The translations under genes were made by a program, and so were the position numbers. The notes under the pieces were generated by a model that was not told the origin of the DNA, did no database searches, and worked only from the letters and a program-made list of their open reading frames with translations. 64,000 nucleotides of DNA from assembly GCF_900102135.1 (NCBI RefSeq), contig NZ_FMVJ01000002.1:397709-461708 (forward strand). The letters are read 5' to 3'. The first letter of the stretch is position 1; every line of letters starts with the position of its first letter. This DNA is from Microvirga guangxiensis (GTDB lineage: Bacteria; Pseudomonadota; Alphaproteobacteria; Rhizobiales; Beijerinckiaceae). Shown one piece after another: positions 1 to 8,515 of this stretch.

Positions 1-253
1 TGCACGCTTGAGATTGTCGCTCACTGAGGACCTCTAAAATGTCGCCCCAACCGAAAGGCAGGTCGCAGCCCGCCTCTAGCATGTAGGGATGTTGAAAAGA
101 AAGATGGTTTCATATTCGTCCGGGCATCGAGCCCGAAATGGAAACCGTTTTGGGATCCATTGGATGCCCTTTCTAGGGTAGCGCAGCGTTGAGCGTGAAA
201 ACGGGATCCACTTTTCCACACGCCGCGCCAGGGCAGAAAGCTCCAAGCCAGGG
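1..253. other. Leading intergenic segment
   Basis: No convincing gene is visible between the window edge and the stop codon of the first minus-strand gene. The short open frames here lack Shine-Dalgarno sequences and recognisable protein content. The second half holds a probable intergenic repeat, listed separately. Confidence 0.5.
139..217. repeat. Probable intergenic repeat element
   Basis: Two related blocks, GAAACCGTTTTGGGATCCA at the left and AAAACGGGATCCACTTTTCC at the right, flank a GC-rich core that includes TAGCGCAGCGTTGAG. Sequences of this style (AAACGG next to a short motif and CACTTTTCC) are typical of the short dispersed intergenic repeats of Rhizobiales genomes. I see only this copy in the window, so its repeat status rests on resemblance. 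Confidence 0.4.
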
Positions 254-709
254 TTATGGACGCTGGGGGGAGGCCCCCGTTCCCGAGCCCGCACCCGGTG
301 TCGCAGCCTCAGGGACGATCGTGGACGCGGACGTCGAGGGCCTCGCCTGCGGCGTGCAGACGACCTGCTGGTCGAATACGTAGCAGATGCTCATGTCGCC
401 GGTACGGAAATTGACCCGAAACACGCCGCCCTCACGCTCGTGACGGGATGCGACGAGCCCGTATTCCCCAGGCTGCTGGGGGCCCGCCCCTTCGCCGGGG
501 CTGAAGCAGAGGGTGACACCGATGGTGCCCTCCTGCAGCCCGTACTGGCAGGAGCTGACCTCGCCGGTGACGCGATCGATCCTATAAATACGGTTCAGGT
601 CCGTTTGCGGCGCTGGCACGAAATCGTACGAGGCCGCCAGGACCGAACCCGACATGCCCACAAAGGCCAAGGCCGTCGATACAAACGCAGCGTAACCAAA
701 AAGCCGCAT
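254..709 (-). CDS. Secreted hypothetical protein with two internal repeats
   Basis: The 151-residue product starts with a clear Sec signal peptide (about residues 1-25, ending SVLAAS). The mature part holds two copies of one pattern: an R-I/V start, then a TG-E/D-x-S-x-C core and a second Cys about 16 residues further on. The first copy contains RVTGEVSSCQY and the second FRTGDMSICYV. Each copy could form a disulfide-pinned beta hairpin. The C-terminal 30 residues are Ser/Thr/Pro/Ala/Gly rich and probably disordered. The start is ATG at 709 with GGAG just upstream. I do not recognise the family; a periplasmic or surface location is inferred from the signal peptide. Confidence 0.75.
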   Translation of the reverse strand: MRLFGYAAFVSTALAFVGMSGSVLAASYDFVPAPQTDLNRIYRIDRVTGEVSSCQYGLQEGTIGVTLCFSPGEGAGPQQPGEYGLVASRHEREGGVFRVNFRTGDMSICYVFDQQVVCTPQARPSTSASTIVPEAATPGAGSGTGASPQRP

Positions 710-809
710 TCATCACTCCATTACGGTTAAGAACGAATCAACCGGGAGCACCATATCATCCCCTCCGCTTGATTCCCTTGATTTGAGCAGCAGCAGGTAC
801 CCGAGCTTC

Positions 810-1511
810 ATGGTCATTCATACCCCGCAAATCGCCCCGCCTATCGCCGTCTTCGATCTTGACGGCACCCTGGCCGATACGGCCGGCGATCTGGTGGGGA
901 CGCTCAACGTCATTCTGGAGCAGGAGGGCCTCGCCTCACTGCCGGTCGAACAGGCGCGCGACATGATCGGCGCGGGGGCAAGGGCCCTGATCGAACGCGG
1001 CTTCGAAGCAGCGAGGAAGGAACTGGCTCCCGCTCATCTCGATGCGCTCTTCAAGCAGTTCATGGTGCATTACAGCGAGAATATCTGCATCAGGACCCAA
1101 CTCTTTCCCGGGGTGATCGAGGCGCTGGATCGGCTTGAAGCGGCCGGTTTCATTCTCGCGGTCTGCACCAACAAGATCGAGGAGCACTCGGTCAGGTTGC
1201 TCGACGCTCTTGGGATCAGCCATCGCTTCGCGGCCAATTGCGGTCGTGACACCTTTGCTTATTTCAAGCCCGACCCGCGGCACCTGACCCTGACGATCGC
1301 GCGGGCTGGGGGCGATCCGTCCCGGGCGGTGATGGTCGGGGATTCACGCACTGACATCGTAACCGCGCAGAATGCCGGAATTCCGTCGATTGCCGTTCCC
1401 TTCGGCTACACGGACGTGCCGGTGCAGAGCCTGAACCCGGATATCGTAATCGACCATTTCGATGAGCTGTTCGCTGCGGTCGAGGCGCTGATGAAGCCGA
1501 TTGCGGCTTGA
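810..1511 (+). CDS. gph: Phosphoglycolate phosphatase-like HAD hydrolase
   Basis: A HAD-superfamily phosphatase of 233 residues. Motif I is DLDGTLADT at residues 16-24, with Asp16 the nucleophile and Asp18 the acid/base. Motif III is the Lys of KPDP near residue 152, and motif IV is GDSRTD near residue 180. A helical cap lies between motifs I and II, as in Gph/PGPase, which dephosphorylates 2-phosphoglycolate formed by DNA repair or Rubisco oxygenation. The frame is also open from a TTG at 783, but the ATG at 810 places motif I at the usual distance from the N terminus. Substrate assignment within HAD proteins is uncertain; pyrophosphatase or other phosphatase activity is possible. Confidence 0.85.
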   Translation: MVIHTPQIAPPIAVFDLDGTLADTAGDLVGTLNVILEQEGLASLPVEQARDMIGAGARALIERGFEAARKELAPAHLDALFKQFMVHYSENICIRTQLFPGVIEALDRLEAAGFILAVCTNKIEEHSVRLLDALGISHRFAANCGRDTFAYFKPDPRHLTLTIARAGGDPSRAVMVGDSRTDIVTAQNAGIPSIAVPFGYTDVPVQSLNPDIVIDHFDELFAAVEALMKPIAA

Positions 1512-1578
1512 GCGCATGAATGCGCCTTGCGCCCACTCTTGCGAACGCACCCCATGAAACTGGACTGTCAGGAAGGAA

Positions 1579-1653
1579 TGGTGGGCGCGACAGGGATTGA
1601 ACCTGTGACCCTTCGCGTGTGAAGCGAATGCTCTCCCGCTGAGCTACGCGCCC
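1579..1653 (-). tRNA. tRNA-Val (anticodon CAC)
   Basis: Read on the minus strand the gene begins GGGCGCG and ends CGCGCCC-A-CCA, giving a perfect 7-bp acceptor stem with an encoded CCA end. The D arm contains TAGCTCAGCGGGAGAGC. The anticodon arm is TTCGC-TTCACAC-GCGAA, so the loop carries anticodon CAC, which reads GUG (valine). The T arm is CACAG-GTTCAAT-CCCTGTG-like and intact. The gene lies convergent to gph. Confidence 0.95.
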
Positions 1654-1900
1654 TGACCAGCGCCTTCTAATGGCGTCATGGGCTCTGCGTCAAGCCACGA
1701 AGTCGAGAACGGCACGAAGATTTTTTCAACGGCAATTGCGGCAGCATGGCTTTAACCGCTCGGTTACGACGTGGCGAAATGGTGGCATCTCTGGGCTAGG
1801 ATTTTATAGCAAATCCCTGATAAAGGTCGGATCCGAAACGCGGCCATATGCGTTCAACGATCACAAACCCGCCACCAAACTTGTTCATTTCGAGGCAATT

Positions 1901-2488
1901 ATGGGACGCACGCGCGCACCCCTCTTCGGTCTTGCCTGCGCCTTCGTCGCTCTGGCGACCCCGGCTGCGGCATTTACGGCAATCGATCCCCTCACCCGCC
2001 AGCCCCTCTATCAGGCTGAAGACCAGAGCGTGAGAGCCCAGGCATCGCCTGTTCCGCGCGAAGTCGTGTCCTTCAGCGGCCGCTATGCTCCCGGCACTAT
2101 TGTGGTTTCCACCTCCGAGCGCCGCCTTTACTACGTGATGGGCGACGGCAAGGCCCTGCGCTATGGCGTCGGCGTAGGACGCCCGGGCTTCACCTGGGGC
2201 GGCTCGAACACGATTACCATGAAGCGCGAATGGCCGGATTGGCGCCCCCCGGCCGCAATGCTCAAGCGCCGTCCCGATCTGCCCCGCTACATGAAAGGCG
2301 GCCCCGACAATCCCCTCGGCGCCCGCGCCATGTATATCGGCAGCACGATCTATCGCATCCATGGATCGAACGAGCCCGAGACCATAGGCGAGGCCGTCTC
2401 CTCAGGGTGCATCCGCATGACTAACGAGGACGTGATCGACCTCTACAACCGCGCCAAAGTCGGTGCGCGAGTGATCGTTCAGCGCTGA
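1901..2488 (+). CDS. L,D-transpeptidase (ErfK/YbiS/YkuD family)
   Basis: The 195-residue exported protein has a signal peptide over residues 1-24 (cleaved near TPAAAF) followed by a YkuD catalytic domain from about residue 55. The diagnostic motif is present: a His in the YRIHGSNEP segment and, further on, SSGCIRM with the catalytic Cys. Enzymes of this family form 3-3 cross-links in peptidoglycan or attach proteins to it in the periplasm. The frame is open from 1670, but the ATG at 1901 begins a proper signal peptide and the upstream stretch reads like non-coding sequence. The gene ends at a strong terminator. Confidence 0.9.
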   Translation: MGRTRAPLFGLACAFVALATPAAAFTAIDPLTRQPLYQAEDQSVRAQASPVPREVVSFSGRYAPGTIVVSTSERRLYYVMGDGKALRYGVGVGRPGFTWGGSNTITMKREWPDWRPPAAMLKRRPDLPRYMKGGPDNPLGARAMYIGSTIYRIHGSNEPETIGEAVSSGCIRMTNEDVIDLYNRAKVGARVIVQR

Positions 2489-2512
2489 GACGCACCCCTG
2501 CTAAGATGATGG

Positions 2513-2537
2513 AAGGCCGGCAAATGCCGGCCTTTTT
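2513..2537 (+). terminator. Intrinsic terminator after the L,D-transpeptidase
   Basis: The stem AAGGCCGGC (2513-2521) pairs with GCCGGCCTT (2526-2534) around an AAAT loop, and a T run follows. It lies between convergent genes and could act in both directions. Confidence 0.9.
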
Positions 2538-2546
2538 CCATTGCGT

Positions 2547-2915
2547 TCAGCGCAGTCCCTCGCGCGATAGACCTTTGGATGCAAGCTCGTCGAGATAGGC
2601 CTGCCACTTCTCCTCGTAACCGGCCCCAAGTTCGTAGAGATAGTTCCAGCCATAAATGCCCGTATCGTGCAGATCGTCGAAGACAAGCCTGACGGCATAA
2701 TTCCCGACCGGCTCGACGCCGATGATCTCTACGCTTTTCTTGCCTGGCACCGTTTTGCGCTCGGACGGGCCATGACCCTGCACTTCCGCCGAAGGACTCG
2801 TCACGCGCAAATACTCTGCCGGAAGGTCGAAGGCTGCTCCGTCGTCGAATGCGATGCGCAGGCTGCGCCTGTCCTTGGCAAGGCGCAGTTCCGTGGGCCA
2901 GCGCTCTGTCGTCAT
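2547..2915 (-). CDS. DUF971 family protein (GBBH-like N-terminal domain)
   Basis: The 122-residue protein matches the DUF971 / gamma-butyrobetaine hydroxylase N-terminal-like family by its pattern: WPTELRL near the start, a DDG strand, LPAEYLRV, a VGNYAVRLVFDD strand and GIYGWNYLYELG near residue 90. These domains occur alone in bacteria or fused to Fe-S proteins, where a role in iron-sulfur metabolism is suspected. The ATG start at 2915 is divergent from moaA (98-bp gap). A functional link to MoaA, itself an Fe-S enzyme, is only suggested by adjacency. Confidence 0.85.
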   Translation of the reverse strand: MTTERWPTELRLAKDRRSLRIAFDDGAAFDLPAEYLRVTSPSAEVQGHGPSERKTVPGKKSVEIIGVEPVGNYAVRLVFDDLHDTGIYGWNYLYELGAGYEEKWQAYLDELASKGLSREGLR

Positions 2916-3013
2916 GAATAGGACCTCTTCCCGGCTTTGAGGTTTGACTGAAGCTCTCTACATATGAAGTCTAAACCAACCCTTCGCACGCAACCACCGA
3001 GGATCAGCCCCCG

Positions 3014-4051
3014 ATGGAGGGATCAACGATCAGGTTTCCGACGCCTTCCTCCGGCTCCCCCCTGCTGGACCCGTTTGGGCGCGCGATCACTTATCTGCGC
3101 ATTTCGGTGACCGACCGCTGCGATTTCCGCTGCGTCTATTGCATGTCCGAGGACATGTCCTTCCTGCCCAAGCGCGACCTGCTCAGCCTCGAAGAGCTCG
3201 ACCGGGTCTGCACCGCCTTCGTCGAGCAGGGCGTGCGCAAGCTGCGCATCACCGGCGGAGAGCCCCTCGTGCGCCGCGACATCATGAGCCTGTTCCGCTC
3301 GCTCTCACGCCACCTCGACACCGGCGCCCTCGACGAGCTCACCGTCACCACCAACGGCTCGCAGCTCGCGCGCTTCGCACAGGAGCTGGCCGCCTGCGGC
3401 GTGAGGCGCGTGAATGTTTCCATCGATACCCTCGATCCCGACAAGTTCCGCCGGATCACCCGCTGGGGCGATCTGTCCAAGGTGTTGCAGGGACTGGACG
3501 CCGCCCAGGCCGCCGGCCTGAAGGTGAAGATCAACGCCGTCGCGCTGAAAGATGTGAACGAGGACGAGATCGAGAGCCTCATGCACTGGGCCCATGGGCG
3601 CGGCATGGACCTGACGCTGATCGAGGTGATGCCGCTCGGCGAGATCGACGGGCTGCGCGTCGACCAGTATCTGCCGCTGTCAACCGTGAGGCAGCGCCTC
3701 GAGGCGCGCTACACGCTGCACGATCTTCCCGACCGCACCGGAGGCCCGGCACGCTATGTGCAGGTGGCCGAAACCGGCGGCAGGCTCGGCTTCATCACGC
3801 CGCTGACGCATAATTTCTGCGAGAGCTGCAACCGGGTGCGCCTGACCTGCACCGGCCAGCTCTTCATGTGCCTGGGCCAGGAGGATGCAGCGGATCTGCG
3901 CGCGCCTGTCCGTGCCTCGCAGGACAATGCATTGCTCGTGCAGGCCATCAACGAGGCCATTGCCCGCAAGCCCAAAGGGCATGACTTCATCATTGACCGC
4001 AACCATGCCCGACCCGCCGTCGGACGGCACATGAGCATGACAGGCGGGTAA
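3014..4051 (+). CDS. moaA: GTP 3',8-cyclase MoaA
   Basis: A radical SAM enzyme of 345 residues that converts GTP to 3',8-cyclo-GTP, the first step of molybdopterin synthesis. The N-terminal SAM cluster motif is C36-DFR-C40-VY-C43. The GTP-binding C-terminal cluster motif CX2CX13C is Cys269, Cys272 and Cys286. The protein ends in GG, as MoaA proteins do. TITGGEP-type SAM-binding sequence ([12 protein letters not shown]) is present near residue 78. No other moa genes are in the window, but the xanthine dehydrogenase operon at 17-22 kb would use the cofactor. Confidence 0.97.
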   Translation: MEGSTIRFPTPSSGSPLLDPFGRAITYLRISVTDRCDFRCVYCMSEDMSFLPKRDLLSLEELDRVCTAFVEQGVRKLRITGGEPLVRRDIMSLFRSLSRHLDTGALDELTVTTNGSQLARFAQELAACGVRRVNVSIDTLDPDKFRRITRWGDLSKVLQGLDAAQAAGLKVKINAVALKDVNEDEIESLMHWAHGRGMDLTLIEVMPLGEIDGLRVDQYLPLSTVRQRLEARYTLHDLPDRTGGPARYVQVAETGGRLGFITPLTHNFCESCNRVRLTCTGQLFMCLGQEDAADLRAPVRASQDNALLVQAINEAIARKPKGHDFIIDRNHARPAVGRHMSMTGG

Positions 4052-4150
4052 CCGCTCTACATTTCAGCAGTGATAATACTGAGCTTTCGGACAATTGACT
4101 GTTTAAGATTTTCAAGTGATATCAGCACTGAACAAACAGGCTGAAGAACT

Positions 4151-4954
4151 GTGAACGCGTTTGCTACGGGGCGGAATCTCTTATTACTTGCGAGCCTCCT
4201 GGCAGCCCTCGCAACTCCTGTAGCCTTTGCGCAGGACACGGTGCCGATCCAGAAGCCTGCAATTCGCGTCGCAATCGAGGGAGCCTATCCTCCCTTCAAC
4301 CAGATCGATCCGGCAACCAACGAACTTCAGGGCTTCGAGGTCGATCTTCTGAAGCGTCTCTGCGAGGTGATGGAATCCTCATGCGAGATCGTCCAGCATG
4401 AATGGGACGGGATCATCAAGGGCCTGATCAATCGCGAATACGATGCGATCATGTCCTCTCTGGAGATCACGGAGAAACGCCAGAAGAGGATCTCATTCTC
4501 CGATCCTTATTATCGCATCCCCGCCGTCTTCATCGGCTCCAGGGAAATGAAGAGCGGAGAGGTAACCCCGCAGGCCCTGGCAGGAAAGAAGATCGGCACC
4601 ATAGAACGCAGCGATCACGAGACCTATCTCAGAACCTTCTATACGAACTCAGAGATAGCTCCCTACGCCAAGGCCGACGAGGCCAATCTCGATCTGCTCG
4701 TGGGGCGCCTCGATGCCGTGTTCGGAGACGAACTCCTGCTTTCCAGATTCCTGCAGAGCCGCGAGGGCGAGTGCTGCCATGTGCTGGGCGATGCGCCCGC
4801 CGATCCGGCCTATCGCCGCGAAGTTTACGGCATCGGGCTTCGTAAAGACGACGAAGCCCTGCGCGAAAGATTCAATCGCGCCATCGCGCAGGTGAAAGCG
4901 GACGGAACTTACGACCGGATCCGCGCCAAGTATTTTTCCTTCGATATCAAATAG
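4151..4954 (+). CDS. Polar amino acid ABC transporter substrate-binding protein
   Basis: A periplasmic solute-binding protein of 267 residues in the SBP_bac_3 family. A signal peptide occupies residues 1-27 (cleaved after VAFA). The signature follows: VAIEGAYPPFNQ, then GFEVDLLKRLCEVM, then the hinge region with YDAIMSSLEITEKRQ and ISFSDPYY. This pattern fits binding of basic or polar amino acids (ornithine/arginine/histidine/opine type). The start is GTG at 4151. No permease or ATPase gene is adjacent, so it is an orphan here. Exact ligand not deducible. Confidence 0.9.
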   Translation: MNAFATGRNLLLLASLLAALATPVAFAQDTVPIQKPAIRVAIEGAYPPFNQIDPATNELQGFEVDLLKRLCEVMESSCEIVQHEWDGIIKGLINREYDAIMSSLEITEKRQKRISFSDPYYRIPAVFIGSREMKSGEVTPQALAGKKIGTIERSDHETYLRTFYTNSEIAPYAKADEANLDLLVGRLDAVFGDELLLSRFLQSREGECCHVLGDAPADPAYRREVYGIGLRKDDEALRERFNRAIAQVKADGTYDRIRAKYFSFDIK

Positions 4955-5014
4955 ACTCGTTTGACCCCTGCCCTCACTGTTCCTACAACCAAAGGAACAG
5001 TATGGGAGCGGACG

Positions 5015-5881
5015 ATGGCGAAGGTTGCCTTTCTGGGTCTTGGCGTGATGGGATATCCCATGGCGCGGCATCTCGCGGCCAAGGGCCATGAGGTGACGGT
5101 CTATAATCGCACGGCGGAAAAAGCCGACAAATGGGTATCCGAAAATGGTGGCCGCGCCGCCCGGACCCCGCGCGAGGCAGCGCAGGGCCAGGAGATCGTG
5201 TTCGCCTGTGTAGGCAACGACGACGATCTGCGCCAAGTCACCATCGGTGAGGATGGCGCGTTCCACGGCATGGACAAAGGCGCCATCTTCGTCGATCACA
5301 CCACCGCCTCGGCGGAAGTGGCCCGCGAATTGTATGCTGCCGCCAAGACCAAAGGCTTCGCCTTCGTCGACGCGCCGGTCTCCGGCGGTCAGGCCGGAGC
5401 CGAGAATGGCGTGCTGACGGTAATGTGCGGTGGCGATGCGGATGCCTATGCCAAAGCCGAGCCGGCGATCATGAGCTTCGCGCGCGCCTGCCGCCTCATG
5501 GGCGAAACCGGTGCGGGCCAACTCACCAAAATGATCAATCAGATCTGCATTGCAGGGCTTGTCCAAGGCCTGGCGGAAGGCATCCACTTCGGCAAGCGTG
5601 CAGGTCTCGACATCGAGGCTGTGCTCGACGTGATTTCGAAAGGTGCCGCTGGCTCCTGGCAGATGGAAAACCGCGGCAAGACGATGAATCAGGGCAAGTT
5701 CGATTTCGGCTTCGCCGTGGACTGGATGCGCAAGGATCTTTCCATCGTCCTCAACGAAGCCCGCAAGAGCGGCGCGAGCGTGCCTGTCACGGCTCTGGTC
5801 GATCAATTCTATGCCGACATCCAGAAGATGGGTGGCAACCGCTGGGACACGTCGAGCCTCATCGCGCGCCTCGAAAAGTAA
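5015..5881 (+). CDS. NAD(P)-dependent beta-hydroxyacid dehydrogenase (HIBADH family)
   Basis: A 288-residue oxidoreductase. The Rossmann motif is GLGVMGYPMARHL at residues 7-19. The substrate-binding signature DAPVSGGQAGAENG is around residues 117-130, and the catalytic Lys sits in GAGQLTKMINQ near residue 170. The family includes 3-hydroxyisobutyrate dehydrogenase, tartronate semialdehyde reductase and succinic semialdehyde reductases. The substrate cannot be assigned from the sequence. The ATG at 5015 has GGAG upstream; the frame is open from 4961 but that extension precedes the Rossmann fold and is not needed. Confidence 0.9.
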   Translation: MAKVAFLGLGVMGYPMARHLAAKGHEVTVYNRTAEKADKWVSENGGRAARTPREAAQGQEIVFACVGNDDDLRQVTIGEDGAFHGMDKGAIFVDHTTASAEVARELYAAAKTKGFAFVDAPVSGGQAGAENGVLTVMCGGDADAYAKAEPAIMSFARACRLMGETGAGQLTKMINQICIAGLVQGLAEGIHFGKRAGLDIEAVLDVISKGAAGSWQMENRGKTMNQGKFDFGFAVDWMRKDLSIVLNEARKSGASVPVTALVDQFYADIQKMGGNRWDTSSLIARLEK

Positions 5882-5907
5882 GCGAAGGCTTTTCAGCCCT
5901 GAACGTG

Positions 5908-5942
5908 AAAGCGCCGGAGCTTTTCAGGCTCCGGCGCTTTTT
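5908..5942 (+). terminator. Intrinsic terminator
   Basis: A 13-bp perfect stem AAAGCGCCGGAGC / GCTCCGGCGCTTT (5908-5920 and 5928-5940) with a 7-nt loop, followed by T residues. It lies between convergent genes and its A-rich 5' arm makes it suitable as a bidirectional terminator. Confidence 0.92.
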
Positions 5943-5948
5943 ATTTGC

Positions 5949-8189
5949 TCATTCCGGCCTGCAAGGGCGTCCAGGCGGACATTGCGGGCGCTGGTTGGGG
6001 GCCTGCGGGGAAGCCCGCTGCGGCTGCGGCTGCGGAGCGGATCGGGCCGCCGGAGCCATAGGCTGCGGCCTCGCCTGAGGCGACGGCCTGAACTCCGGCA
6101 CAGGACGCGGCTGCATCGCGGGGCGTGCCTGCTGCGGCATCGGCTGAGGCATCGGACGCGGCTGCATCGGTCGGGCTTCGGGCGAGGAGAACCTCGGACG
6201 TGCCTCCGGCGACGGGCTCGGCCGCGCGGGCTGCGCTGCAGGATTCACCGGACGGGGACGCTCCTCCTCGATACGGGGACGTTGAGGACGTGGAACCGCC
6301 TGACGGCTCTCTTCTGGGGGACGCGCACGCGGCGCACCTGGACCGTCAAATCCCATAGCGGGCCTTTGCGGGCGCATGCTGGGCGGCGGATCCCGATCCG
6401 CCGCGGGACGCTGGAAACGCGGCGCAGGACGCTCTCCATCCGCGCTCGGTCTCTGCACGCTTGGCGCGGGCTGGACAGACTGTGGCCGAACGGTAGGCTG
6501 CCGATCCGGCGGCAGTCTCACCTGCCCCGGCTCAGGGCGAGCGGGCGCGGGAGATTGAGGGCGCGCCCCGGGGGCCGTGACCGGCGGCATCGGGCGGCTC
6601 GGCAGTCGCGGCGGCTGCGTCCGAGGACCGGGTGCTTGCGGGCTCACAACCGGAGGATGGGACGGGACGGAGATCGGCACCGGCTGCGCCGTCAGGCCGG
6701 GCTGGCGCGGGATCGCCGGATCGGGCCGCTGAGGGCGTAGCCGGGGTTCATTGGGACGGCCGACAAATGGTTCGCGGATCGGCGGACGGGCGACCGGAAT
6801 GGCAACCGGCCCGCGCGGCGTCACAGGCGCGATGGGCTCGTAGTACGAGCGCGGCGGGCGAGCATAGCGCGGCACCGGGAAAGGAGCCGGGATCGGCAGC
6901 ACACCGACCAGGATCGGAGGCGGAGGCGGTTCGCGAATGATCTCCACGAATTCCACATCCTCCTCGTAATCCGGCAGCAGATAGATCGGTGGGGGCGGCG
7001 GAGGCGGGGCATCGCGGATGATCGTCACCACTTCGACCACCTCGATTCGCTCCACGCCCGGAAGCGGAGGCGGCAGATCCTCATAGACGATCTCCTCGAA
7101 GGCCGGTGGCGGAGCGACGGGGGCGGAAAGGCGCGCAAGCTTGCGCCGGCTATCGGCGGCGTGAGGGCCGTTCGGATAGCGGCGCAGATAGGTCCAGTAG
7201 GCTTCGCTCGTGTTGCGTCGAACGGTTTGACGCCAGACGACAGCCTCGCGGCGCGCGGCCAGCAGAGCCGACACACGGCGGGAGAGGGGATGATCGGGAT
7301 AGCGGCGCAGGAAGGCTTGATAATCCTGGATCGTGTCGCGTTCGACGGCGATGTTGTAGGCCTCCTCGGCAGGCACATCCTCGATGCGACGGACCTGACG
7401 AACCGGAGGCGCGACAGCAGAGGCCGATTCCGTGGGTTCGAAGAACACGAAGGGAGCATTGCCGAGATTGGCCATGTGCCAAGGCGTCTGCAATCCCTTG
7501 GTCGTCTCGTGCGTACGCAGGCGAACGCGGTTGAACACCTCATCCACCGGCACGCCCGGCTGGCGGATCGTCTCGGCGAGAGCGGTCGCATAATGACCGT
7601 AAGGTCCGGGTGCATCGCCGGTCGTGATGTTCGGAGCCGAGGAGAACGCGATCAGGAAGCCGGACGGCGGCTCCACGAGGGCAAGACCGCGGGCGATGGG
7701 CTCGCTTCCCGCAGGCATTGCATAATCGCGCGCCATGTCTGCCACGACGATGCGGACCTGCGCCGGAGTGCGTTCCAGGGACCGGACCAGATCCGACAGG
7801 CGAAAGCCCTCAATGGGCACGTCCACATCGCGCTGAATGCGAGCGTCGACCGGCAGGAGGTAGTTCTCGCCTTCGAGCTGAATGCCGTAACCCGAGAGAT
7901 AGACCATCACGGCGCCGTCGCTCTCGAGCGTCTGGGCCTTATCCAGGAAATCGCGCACGACGCTGCGCAGATCGTTGGCGTTGAGATCCCGCCCCTGAAC
8001 GACTTCGAACCCGGCGCTGGTGAGCGTCTGCGCAATCAAGCCCGCATCGTTGGCGGCGGTGGCAAGCACGCGCCCGTCATAGGCGCTCTGGCCGATCACC
8101 AGCGCGAGCCGCTGCTGGGCGGAAGCAGCCGACATTGTCCCGGCAAAAGCCGTCAAGACGAAAACAGCAAAAACGATAGCACGTTTCAT
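5949..8189 (-). CDS. Secreted caspase-fold pseudo-protease with Pro/Arg-rich tail
   Basis: The 746-residue protein has a signal peptide (residues 1-24), a caspase-like (peptidase C14) domain (about 25-250) and a long low-complexity tail from about 420 with repeated R-P-Q-R-P and P-P-P-P units. The fold signature is clear: LALVIGQSAY at 28-37, ANDA at 46-49 and GENYLLPVDA at 107-116. Both catalytic positions are changed: the usual S-G-H-G is S-G-Y-G (Tyr101), and the usual D-A-C-R is D-M-A-R (Ala153). It is therefore probably a non-catalytic pseudo-caspase. A segment near 290-380 contains repeated motifs like YQAFLRRYPDHP and YWTYLRRYPNGP, typical of scaffold repeats. ATG at 8189 chosen because it begins the signal peptide. 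Confidence 0.85.
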   Translation of the reverse strand: MKRAIVFAVFVLTAFAGTMSAASAQQRLALVIGQSAYDGRVLATAANDAGLIAQTLTSAGFEVVQGRDLNANDLRSVVRDFLDKAQTLESDGAVMVYLSGYGIQLEGENYLLPVDARIQRDVDVPIEGFRLSDLVRSLERTPAQVRIVVADMARDYAMPAGSEPIARGLALVEPPSGFLIAFSSAPNITTGDAPGPYGHYATALAETIRQPGVPVDEVFNRVRLRTHETTKGLQTPWHMANLGNAPFVFFEPTESASAVAPPVRQVRRIEDVPAEEAYNIAVERDTIQDYQAFLRRYPDHPLSRRVSALLAARREAVVWRQTVRRNTSEAYWTYLRRYPNGPHAADSRRKLARLSAPVAPPPAFEEIVYEDLPPPLPGVERIEVVEVVTIIRDAPPPPPPPIYLLPDYEEDVEFVEIIREPPPPPILVGVLPIPAPFPVPRYARPPRSYYEPIAPVTPRGPVAIPVARPPIREPFVGRPNEPRLRPQRPDPAIPRQPGLTAQPVPISVPSHPPVVSPQAPGPRTQPPRLPSRPMPPVTAPGARPQSPAPARPEPGQVRLPPDRQPTVRPQSVQPAPSVQRPSADGERPAPRFQRPAADRDPPPSMRPQRPAMGFDGPGAPRARPPEESRQAVPRPQRPRIEEERPRPVNPAAQPARPSPSPEARPRFSSPEARPMQPRPMPQPMPQQARPAMQPRPVPEFRPSPQARPQPMAPAARSAPQPQPQRASPQAPNQRPQCPPGRPCRPE

Positions 8190-8297
8190 GTGGTGCACGG
8201 TACGCGGACCTTCCCTCGCCCGAGAACCGGGCATTTCACGCCAGAGGTAAGGTGATACAGTTGAACGCCCCGTGAACAAAGGGGAACGCGCGGTTGC

Positions 8298-8504
8298 TCA
8301 GCGCCGAGTCATGGTGAGGTAAACGATGAAGCCGCCGATCCCGAGGGCGAGCAGCATGAGAACCATCTCCCGGGCCTCGCCGGTGAATGCAGCGTCCCGA
8401 TACATTTCGGACAACTTTTGAGCATGTTCCGGGTCGCGGCCCATGAACAAGGCGATCACGATAGCCAAAGTCGCGAGAATGAGAATCCAGGGAAGACGGC
8501 GCAT
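8298..8504 (-). CDS. Small membrane protein with two transmembrane helices
   Basis: 68 residues with hydrophobic helices at about 5-22 and 46-65, separated by a charged loop containing RDPEHAQKLSEMYRD. The ATG at 8504 has AGAGG upstream. It follows the enoyl-CoA hydratase gene by 11 bp on the same strand, so the two are probably cotranscribed. Family not recognised. Confidence 0.7.
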   Translation of the reverse strand: MRRLPWILILATLAIVIALFMGRDPEHAQKLSEMYRDAAFTGEAREMVLMLLALGIGGFIVYLTMTRR

Positions 8505-8515
8505 GGTTTAACCTC

